The position numbers and the translations under genes are program-made. A stretch of 64,000 bases of DNA from an uncultured Prevotellaceae bacterium (GTDB taxonomy: Bacteria; Bacteroidota; Bacteroidia; Bacteroidales; Muribaculaceae), in contig ONOU01000015.1 in NCBI GenBank assembly GCA_900319525.1, forward strand, positions 20,867-84,866, in the 5' to 3' direction. Below the pieces are notes generated by a model. That model did no database searches. It saw nothing but the letters and a program-made list of their open reading frames with translations, and was not told where the DNA came from. Below, in pieces: positions 34,627 to 42,600 of the stretch; the stretch's first letter is position 1; every line of letters begins with the position of its first letter.

Positions 34627-36471
34627 TTATTCTTGTTTATCTTTTTTCTTGCGGTAATCGGCGGCATACATGGCGTCAATCAGGGGGCGGTAGCGCTTGC
34701 TGATGACGGATCGCTTGATTTTCAGGGTGTTGGTCAGCTCACCGTTTTCCATCGTGAATGCCTTGGGCAGCAGCACAAAACGCTTGATTTGCTCATAGGG
34801 GGCGAGACCCTTCTGGTAGTCGTTGATGCGTGCTTCAATCATCTTGTGGACTTCGGGGTCATTGACGAGCTCCTCAATGGAGCTGTAGGGGAGGTGCTTC
34901 TTGTCGGCATAGGCCTTCAGCTCCTCAAAGTCGGGCACGATGAGCGCCGACACGTACTTGCGTCCGTCGCCAATGATGGTGACCTGCTCGACGAATTTGT
35001 CCTGTCCCAGCATGGTCTCGAGCACCTGTGGGGCAATGTACTTGCCATTGCTGGTCTTGAACAGGTCCTTGAGGCGCTCGGTGAGGATGATTTCTCCCGT
35101 TGGGGCGATCTCGCCGCAGTCACCGGTATGGAACCAGCCGTCGGTGTCGATGGCTTCGGCGGTCTCGACGGGTTTGTTGTAATAGCCCTTCATCACGGTG
35201 GGACCCTTGACCAGGATCTCGTTCTGGTCACCGATTTTCACCTGAATGTTCGAGATGGGCATGCCCACGGTGCCGATGGTCCAGCCAGGCTCGGTGAAGA
35301 AGCTCACCGAGGCGTTGGTCTCACTCAGGCCGTAGCCGATGCAGATGTTGATGCCCACGGCATGGAGGAACTCGGTGATGTTGTCGCTGAGCATGGCTCC
35401 GGCGGTGGGGAAGAGCTTGCCGTCGGTCACGCCGATGGCGCCGCGCAGCTTCTTGAACACCTTCTTCTCGAAGTACTGGTATTGCTGCTCGATGAAGGCG
35501 GGTGCCTTCTTGCCCAGGCGGGCATATTTCAGGTTGCGGGCCTTGCCCACGCGGATGGCCTGCTTGACCATCATCCTGACGACGGGCTTGGCGCCCTGCA
35601 GGTTGTCGTTGATGGCGGTATAGACTTTCTCCCAGAAACGGGGCACGCTGCACATGTAGTTGGGCTGCACCTCCTTGACGGCTCGCTGGATTTCCTTGGG
35701 GTTGTAGTTGATGGCGACGCGTATGCCCGTGCACAGGCACACCATGGTCCATCCCAGCTCAAACACGTGGCTGAAGGGCAGGAAACTCAGCGATACGTCG
35801 GTCCTGTCGTTAATGATGGAATGAAAGCGCTCGATATGGGCGGTCATGGCCGCATTCATGTTGCTGTGCATGAGCATCACACCCTTGGGCACGCCAGTTG
35901 TTCCCGACGTGTAGATCAGGTACATGATGTCGCTGTCCACACCTTCCTGCTTGCGCTTCTCGATGCCGTCGAGCACGTCCTTGCCCAGCTTGTCTCCCGT
36001 GGCCAGGAAATCCTTCCAGGTGAGGGTGGTCTTGTCTTCGGGCTGGCGTTCCACATTGGGGTTCAGGGTGACGATAAACTTGAGGGTGGGGCAGTCGCCC
36101 ATGACCTGCCTGGCGATGTCATACTGGCCCTGGTCGCCGACAAACAGGATTGTCGCGCCCGAGTCGTTGACGATATATGCCACCTCGTCACGGCTGCTGG
36201 TAGCGTAGATGGGCACGGGGATGGCGCGGTTGTAGAAGGCGCCGAAGTGGGTGATCAGGATTTCGGGGCAGTTTTGCGAGAAGATGCACACACGGCCCTG
36301 CGGTTCCACTCCGCCCATGTATAGGGCACCAGCTGCGCGGTCAATCAGTCCGCTGAAACCTTGCCAGGTGATAGAGGACCATACCTGAGTCTCGTAGTCG
36401 CGGAAGCGTAACGCCTCTCGCTCACCATATTTGGCACTCTGTTGGGGAATCAGTTCTACAAATCTGTTCAT
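34627..36471 (-). CDS. Long-chain acyl-CoA synthetase (AMP-binding family)
   Basis: 614 aa. Activates fatty acids to acyl-AMP then acyl-CoA. Core motifs: LIYTSGTTGVPKGVML (A3), GYGLSETNASVSFF (A5), DGWFHTGDCGEIAPTGEIILTERLKDL (A7/A8). No membrane helix; typical of the FAA1/FadD-like group common in Bacteroidales, used for exogenous fatty acids. First gene of a minus-strand operon with prfB, argB, asd and a small membrane protein. It is not adjacent to the NRPS operon, but could in principle feed acyl-CoA to its starter condensation domain (inference only). Confidence 0.92.
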   Translation of the reverse strand: MNRFVELIPQQSAKYGEREALRFRDYETQVWSSITWQGFSGLIDRAAGALYMGGVEPQGRVCIFSQNCPEILITHFGAFYNRAIPVPIYATSSRDEVAYIVNDSGATILFVGDQGQYDIARQVMGDCPTLKFIVTLNPNVERQPEDKTTLTWKDFLATGDKLGKDVLDGIEKRKQEGVDSDIMYLIYTSGTTGVPKGVMLMHSNMNAAMTAHIERFHSIINDRTDVSLSFLPFSHVFELGWTMVCLCTGIRVAINYNPKEIQRAVKEVQPNYMCSVPRFWEKVYTAINDNLQGAKPVVRMMVKQAIRVGKARNLKYARLGKKAPAFIEQQYQYFEKKVFKKLRGAIGVTDGKLFPTAGAMLSDNITEFLHAVGINICIGYGLSETNASVSFFTEPGWTIGTVGMPISNIQVKIGDQNEILVKGPTVMKGYYNKPVETAEAIDTDGWFHTGDCGEIAPTGEIILTERLKDLFKTSNGKYIAPQVLETMLGQDKFVEQVTIIGDGRKYVSALIVPDFEELKAYADKKHLPYSSIEELVNDPEVHKMIEARINDYQKGLAPYEQIKRFVLLPKAFTMENGELTNTLKIKRSVISKRYRPLIDAMYAADYRKKKDKQE

Positions 36472-36503
36472 ATCGCCATGTCAATTTATGTTGTTTGAAT
36501 TGG

Positions 36504-36511
36504 CAAAGATA
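36504..36511 (-). promoter_or_regulatory. Promoter -7 box of the acyl-CoA synthetase operon
   Basis: TATCTTTG on the minus strand, 33 bases before the ATG at 36471. Confidence 0.55.
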
Positions 36512-36616
36512 CAAAAAACTCTTCTATTTATCGCTATCGGGCATCAGTTTTTTCAATTCCTCGATTGTTATGTATCTGCATGGCTGAAAAATAGCGGCAT
36601 TCGGTGCCGGCGCTTC

Positions 36617-36841
36617 ATGAGGGAGAATGGATCATTGCCAGGCCTGGATTGCGCTCTTATCTATTACCTCTTGTTCAACAACGGTGAGGCCATGGTGGAT
36701 ATCGATGATGTGACCTCATTGATCGACATGCTGCTTGGCTTGAGCAATCCCACCTACAGCATCCAGAATTGCGATTACAACAATGACGGCTCGGTGGACA
36801 TCAGCGATGTCACCGACTTGATCGACGCCCTGCTGCACTAA
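36617..36841 (+). pseudogene. Orphan dockerin-like fragment
   Basis: From ATG 36617 the frame encodes about 74 residues made almost only of two dockerin-like repeats (VDIDDVTSLIDMLLG and YNNDGSVDISDVTDLIDALLH), ending at TAA 36841. There is no signal peptide or other domain; the frame is open further upstream to 36431 but that part is unlike any protein I know and overlaps the acyl-CoA synthetase start. Best read as the remnant C-terminus of a lost secreted protein, like its neighbours at 37-45 kb. A free-standing small dockerin protein is the less likely option. Confidence 0.6.
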
Positions 36842-36940
36842 GCTCCCGCAACTCCTCCTCTAAGGAGAGGGGGCAAGCGGCGTTGATGAAACCCAAAGAC
36901 GGAAATCAGCCGCAGTAATACGAACGCCACGGCTTGTGAA

Positions 36941-36985
36941 AAAGCATCCGCATCCCTCTTTCGAGGGGCGCGGATGCTTTTATTT
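36941..36985. terminator. Bidirectional hairpin terminator
   Basis: AAAGCATCCGC (36941-36951) pairs with GCGGATGCTTT (36970-36980), with an inner CCCTC/GAGGG stem and T-rich flanks on both strands. Closes the modular protein gene on the minus strand. Confidence 0.8.
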
Positions 36986-37001
36986 GTTGTCTGTCAGTTG
37001 G

Positions 37002-39455
37002 TTACTGATCTTGCGGGTTTTGGAGCAGCATGTCGATCAGTGAGGTGACGTCACCGATGTTGATCGATCCGTCGGACTTCACGTCGGCGCACGTCGAGCA
37101 CACCTCGGTAGTGTTGTCCAGCAGATAGTCAATCAGGACGGTCACATCCTTGATGTTCACCTTGCCGTCATGGTTCACGTCACCAATCGTGTGAACGACA
37201 GGAATCTCGATCACATACTCGGCAACGGCTGCCTCGCTCGCGTTCCAGCCATCCTTGGTGGCCATGGCGGTGATGGTGCAGCTCTCGGCCACCTCGATGG
37301 GGCCGTTGTAGGCCTGGTACTCGCCATCATTGATCTTGTAGCTGATGGTTGCGCCCTCGGTCTCGCAGGCGATGGTCACCGTCTGGGTGCCTGTATAGGT
37401 GCCGGCAGCGGGCGTGAACGTCGGCGTGGCTACCGTCTCAACCTTTCTTGCGATGTTGAAGGTATAGTCGTTGGCGTTGATGGTGATGGTGTACTCGCCG
37501 GCATAGGGCAGTTTCACGGGATCGTCGTCGTCCACGTCAATCGTGCCGCCTTGCTCGGCAACGTCGGCAGGCATCCACCAGTCGTCATCGCTGTTGGGGC
37601 CGAACACATAGCGGGTATTCCAGTCCACACCGTCGCCCAGCTTGCGGGCAAACAGGATGAACGTGTTGGGCACGGTGGCGGTAAAGGTGGCGGTGTAGAT
37701 ACCATCCTCGTCGGTCATCTGGGTGCCGTTGCCGAAGTTCCACTGGCCCTCGACACCATTGTCAGTGACGATATAGACGTCAGCCTTGTAGTTGACGCTA
37801 GCCGAAGCTTTCACATCGGGATTGTTGGCAACATAGGCATTGACGGTGTTCTCGGCGGTCAGGGCGCGGCCGGTATAGGTCACGTTCACCTCTCCACCCG
37901 TGTTGGACAGCGTCTCAGGATTCAGATACCAGTCGGTGTTGTTGGCCAGGCTGGCATTGATGTTGCCGTTCACGTTGGTACCAGTGATGGTAAACACGCC
38001 AGCAGCATCGCTGATTGTCATCGACTCGGGAGTCATCGACAGCTCAGGAGTCGGAATCTCGACGGTGTAGGTAGCACTAATCACCTCGCTGTCGTTATAC
38101 AGGCCTTGCTTGATAGCCTTGGCCTGAACGGTCGTCGTGCCTTCACCAACGGGGATAGCTTCGTTGTACTCGTTCCAAGTTGCGCCACCATCAGTGCTAT
38201 AGAGGATAGTAGCACCCTCTTCGGCAGTGATGGTAACCGACTGAGCCTCATTGTAAGTGCCACCAGCAGGCGAGATACTCGGCGCATCCATGGTGGGGAA
38301 CACGCCAGCACTAGTCATCCATGCCTTGTTGGCTGGCATGTAGGTGAGACCCGCGTTTGCTGCAGGGATGAAGCCCAACTTACCTTCAGCATTCTTGCCG
38401 ATTACAAATTTGCCACTTGCACTCGTGAACTTGCCTGCTTCAAACGTGTCGGTACCGCCGTTAGTGTTATAGGTGATCGTGCCGTCGGTGTTGCAGTAGT
38501 AGGTGCCGCCCAGCAGGTTGGTGCCCTGGTAGGACGAGCTCTCGTCGGCTACCGGTGCATCGCTGTTGACGAGCATCTGGGGGGCGGTGTAGATGGGTGC
38601 CCCTGTAGGGATGAGGCGGCAGTCGGCAGGGTCGGGCGAGCCGCACTGCAGCAGCACGGGTGTGCCGGCGGGCACGGTGCCCGTGATTTCCTGATATTGC
38701 AGCACGCCGCCGTCAATGGCCGTGATGGCATAAGCCTTCTCGACGCTACCGCTCAGCGTGAAGGCAAAGGGCACCTTGAGTGTCGTGTACCACTTGCCGT
38801 TCAATTCCACCTCGGGCAGCACGTTGAAGTGGGTGACCGGCTCAATATACCACTTGGCGTTGGTGGCCGAGTAGCTGGTGCTCAGGGCCAGCGTGTTGTC
38901 CTGGTCCACAAGATACCTGATGCCTAATGACGGGTAGCCGAAGAAGGGCACTGAGGTCGATGACTTGAGCTCGACCGATGCCGTGTACAGCGTGTTAGCA
39001 CCGCTGCCGCTGCGGGCTGTGATGGTAATGTACCTCTCTTTGAATTCAAGATCCGCGCTCGCGGAATACTTGCCCGTGGTCAGCGTTTCCAGGCTCGTGC
39101 CCTGGCCAATCAGGTTGTACTCGCCGTCGCTGGTTATCTTCTTGGCATAAATCACCGATCCCGGTATAATGATGTTGGCATCATCGACCATGTGGATGTC
39201 CGTCTGCAGGTATTTGCCGGCGCAGTCCAGCGCGCGTGCCTTGCCTGCATCCGTCAGGGCTTGCCGTAGTCCGCCACAAGCCTTAGCGATGCAGGTGTGG
39301 AAGTTGAACTTGTCGTTGGCCATCGAGATGTAGTCGCTGGCGTATTGCGCATTGCGGAATCGGTAGAATCCCGTTCCGCTGAGTTGGGCTATGGCGGGCA
39401 TGCTGCACAGGGCCAGCAGCGACATGGTCAAGCTTTTTTGGATAAATTTCTTCAT
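37002..39455 (-). CDS. Secreted multidomain protein with chitobiase-like and SusF-like domains and dockerin-like tail
   Basis: 817 aa from ATG 39455 (MKKFIQKSL), which gives a clean signal peptide; the frame extends 15 codons further up. N-terminal third: a domain starting GTGFYRFRNAQYASDYISM and containing VPAGTPVLLQ, shared with the C-terminal part of the 1759-aa neighbour. Then a chitobiase C-terminal-type repeat (SPAGGTYNEAQSVTITAEEG), a BACON-like domain, a SusE/F-like segment (VYIVTDNGVEGQWNFGNGTQ) and a second chitobiase-type repeat (FTPAAGTYTGTQTVTIACE). The tail has two dockerin-like repeats, the second preceded by CSTC. No catalytic residues seen; a carbohydrate-binding or adhesion role is plausible. 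Followed by its own terminator. Confidence 0.82.
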   Translation of the reverse strand: MKKFIQKSLTMSLLALCSMPAIAQLSGTGFYRFRNAQYASDYISMANDKFNFHTCIAKACGGLRQALTDAGKARALDCAGKYLQTDIHMVDDANIIIPGSVIYAKKITSDGEYNLIGQGTSLETLTTGKYSASADLEFKERYITITARSGSGANTLYTASVELKSSTSVPFFGYPSLGIRYLVDQDNTLALSTSYSATNAKWYIEPVTHFNVLPEVELNGKWYTTLKVPFAFTLSGSVEKAYAITAIDGGVLQYQEITGTVPAGTPVLLQCGSPDPADCRLIPTGAPIYTAPQMLVNSDAPVADESSSYQGTNLLGGTYYCNTDGTITYNTNGGTDTFEAGKFTSASGKFVIGKNAEGKLGFIPAANAGLTYMPANKAWMTSAGVFPTMDAPSISPAGGTYNEAQSVTITAEEGATILYSTDGGATWNEYNEAIPVGEGTTTVQAKAIKQGLYNDSEVISATYTVEIPTPELSMTPESMTISDAAGVFTITGTNVNGNINASLANNTDWYLNPETLSNTGGEVNVTYTGRALTAENTVNAYVANNPDVKASASVNYKADVYIVTDNGVEGQWNFGNGTQMTDEDGIYTATFTATVPNTFILFARKLGDGVDWNTRYVFGPNSDDDWWMPADVAEQGGTIDVDDDDPVKLPYAGEYTITINANDYTFNIARKVETVATPTFTPAAGTYTGTQTVTIACETEGATISYKINDGEYQAYNGPIEVAESCTITAMATKDGWNASEAAVAEYVIEIPVVHTIGDVNHDGKVNIKDVTVLIDYLLDNTTEVCSTCADVKSDGSINIGDVTSLIDMLLQNPQDQ

Positions 39456-39544
39456 AGAAAATAAGTTTTGTTTTTCAGTTAATACGTTTAAGTTTCGCAA
39501 GTTGATAACTTTCTAACTGTTTAATGAATTAAATGATCAGATGA

Positions 39545-39602
39545 AAAAAAGTGAGCAACCCACGGCAATCTAGCGGCATCCCGCTGCCGTGAATTGCTCA
39601 CG
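39545..39602 (-). terminator. Terminator of the 1759-aa protein gene
   Basis: GTGAGCAA (39551-39558) pairs with TTGCTCAC (39594-39601) and CACGGCA with TGCCGTG inside; on the minus strand the stem is followed by seven T. Confidence 0.8.
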
Positions 39603-39638
39603 ATTTTAATTCAGGGTTCTACCTGAGTCCTGGGGGCA

Positions 39639-42600
39639 TTAATCCTGGGAACCGGTAGAGGGGTTTTCCTGCTCGGCATAGGGGGCAGTCAACAGGACGT
39701 CGATCAAGTCGGTAACGTCCTTGATGTCCACCTTGCCGCTCAGGTTGAAGTCCGAGCAGATGGGACAAGCAGCAGTGTTCTCGGGATCCAGCAGGCGGTC
39801 AATCAGGTCGGTAACGTCCTTGATGTTCACCTTGCCGTCGTGGTTCACGTCACCGCGCTTGTTCAGGCTGATGATCTGAGCGTCCTCGCTCACGAGGAAT
39901 GCCTTGTTGGTCTTCACCTGCTTGTTGTTGACAAACGCGTTGCCTTCCAGGCCACGTACCACATAGTCCTTGACGCCTTCCTCATCCTGGTAGGTGCACT
40001 TCTTGACGTCTTCCTCTTTCAGACCCCAGAAGTACTTGTTGTTCACCGTACCCGAGTTGAGGTACATCAGGTGCTCGTACTCCTTAACGTAGGTGTTATA
40101 GAAGTCCTCACCCAGCTTCTCCTTGATCATGTTGAAGATACCCTCGACTTGCGGAGTCGTGAGCTTGTAGGTGTTGATCAGGTAGTCCGGGCCAACCAGC
40201 AGGTTGTCGGTAACGGCGGTGCCGGCCTCAGTGCTCAGGGTGAGCACCTTGTCACCAGCCTCGGCAGCCATCAGCAGCACGGGGGTCTGGGCGGGGATAA
40301 CGCCGCTCAGGGCCTCGGTGATGGCAGTGCCCTCAACAACATCGGTCACCTTGTAGGCGGTAACGCCCTCAGGCAGCTCATAGGCAAAGTCGGTGTACAG
40401 CGTGGTCGCCTTCTGGAACTTGTCGCAGGTGGTCTCGGCGTTGGCAGGGATGTTCACCGTGAAGGTGCTGCGCTCCTCCATCGTCCAGATGGTGCGGTCA
40501 GCATTGTTGATGATGTCCTTGTTGCCCTCGCTGATGAAGTCGGGCTTGTTGCCATCGGCAACCACATAGTACTTGAAGTCAGGACGTATCTGGTCGATCT
40601 TGTCGATGTACTGAGCATATTCACCCAGATATTCCTCAACCTCAGACCAACGATCGTGGCTAGTAAGATTGTTGACATAGATCATCGCGGTCTGGTAAGC
40701 GAAGTCCCAAACGTAGTTCTTGTTGTTCAGTACCTCGCGGTAGAAGGCCATGATCGAGGCCTCGTCAACGGGTTTGGTGAGCGTGCCACCCATCTTCTCC
40801 CAGATATCGAGCAGGCTGAAGTCGGTGAAGACGCTCTGGCCTCCAATCTTTTCTTTCAGCTTGTTGAGTGCACTGTTGATGAAGCTCTCGAGCATCGGCA
40901 ACTTGGCCTCTACCTGGGCAGTGTTCTCGCGGTAGAAGTCAACCACGGGCTGCATACTCGGAGTCTTGCCATACAGGCGCCAGCCTTCGCCGGCCTGCTC
41001 AACATACAGGTGATGGTCGAAGCTCTCGTTGAACTTCTCCATGATCTTCTTAAGACCGGTTTCGCCCAGGAGATTACCCTCGCCGTCGGCATTCAGCTTG
41101 TCGGCCACGAGTTCAACAATCTCGGGCACGTAGCGCATAGCGCGGTTGGCATAGCCCTGCAGGTCGGCAGCCTGTGAGCGGATCGACTGTACCTGGCCCT
41201 TGTCGTTGGTCTCCAGCCAGATGACCGTACCGGCCTTGTCGGCGGGAGCGTCGGTGAAGTTCAGCGTCTTGCGGCCAGCGATGTTGGCATACTTGTTGTT
41301 GCCGTTGTTCTTGATCTGGTAGTAGCCCTTGAACGGGGTGATCGTCGGCAGCTCCTCAGGAATGTCGATGATGTAGGTAGCAGTAGCGGTCTCACTGATG
41401 GTGTAGCCGGCCCTGCTGGCCTTGGCCATGATGGTCATGTCCTTGTCAACATTCACGGTGTTGCCCTCGGTCCAGGTCTGGCCGCCATCGGTGCTGTAGC
41501 TGATGGTGGCACCCTCGGTAGCGCAGCTGATGATCACGGTCTGAACGCCAGTGTAAGAACCGGCAACCAGCGAGAACGTCGGCATAGCCACAACCTCGGG
41601 AACGGTAGCAGTACCAGCCAGGGTTACGGTAGCGCTCTCGGCAGCCTCACTAGCGATAGTGATGGTGGCATTGTCGTTTCCAGCCTGTGTCGGCGTGTAG
41701 GTAACGGTTACCTCAACGCCATCGTCAGTCATGTCGGCCTTAGCGATGGAGGCAGGAGTGATTTTGAATACATCGCTCTCGCTCATCGTCAAGGTGATGT
41801 CACCTCTCAGGTCACTGGCCATTACGGTGAAGGTAGCGGTAGCAGGAGTTTGACCTACCACAGCAGTCATCGTCAGGTTCTCGGGCTCGGCAATGATCTC
41901 GGGAGTGGGCAGTACGCGTGCGGTAACGATTACTTCCTTCTTTGCGATGCCGCTCTTGACGGTAATCGTAGCATACTCATCTTCAGTGCTGTTGCCCTTG
42001 TAAGTAACGGTTACATTCTTGCCGTTTTCAGTCATGGCCTCAGCCATCGTGATGGTGGCGGGATTGACTGTGAATTTGCTAGCGTTTTCGCCAGTAACGG
42101 TTACTGTTACATCCTCAGTCAGGTTCTGACCGGTAACGGTGAAGGTGCCAGTGGGCTCGGTGCCCATTTCAAGGGTCTCGGTGCTGACGGTCAGCTCGGG
42201 ATCGGGCAGGGTAGCCATACCCGTCAGGTTAACCTTCACATCATCAGCGTCAGTGCTCTTGATGGTCACGGTAGCCTCGTCAAAGTCCTCGCCAGTAGCA
42301 GCCTTCGGCGTGTAGGTAACGGTTACCTTAACGCCTTCCTCGGTCATGTCGGCCTTAGCGATGGTGGGAGGATTGATGGTGAATACATCGCTCTCGCTCA
42401 GCGTCAGGGTGATATCACCCTTCAGGTTCTCGGCCATTACGGTAAAGGTCTCGGTCACGGGATCCTGGCCGATCACAGCCTCAAAGTCAAGACTTGTGGG
42501 GTCTGCCATTACATAAGGCTCGGGCTCGGGAGTGCTAGCGGTCTGAACGTAAAGGTATGCAAATTCAGATTGAGTATCACTTGTCGAATATGCTGAGATG

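Noticed and set aside
34609..36324. 571-aa plus-strand frame over the acyl-CoA synthetase
   Set aside because: Antisense shadow; low-complexity His/Val/Gly content, while the minus strand encodes complete AMP-binding motifs.
36842..36940. CTCCTCCTCTAAGGAGAGGGGG hairpin as a separate terminator or riboswitch
   Set aside because: Short imperfect hairpin with no T run and no recognisable aptamer; the stronger hairpin just after it explains termination.
37170..38927. 585-aa plus-strand frame over the modular secreted protein
   Set aside because: Antisense shadow of a biased-codon gene; no signal peptide or domain, and it starts inside the dockerin tail of the real gene.
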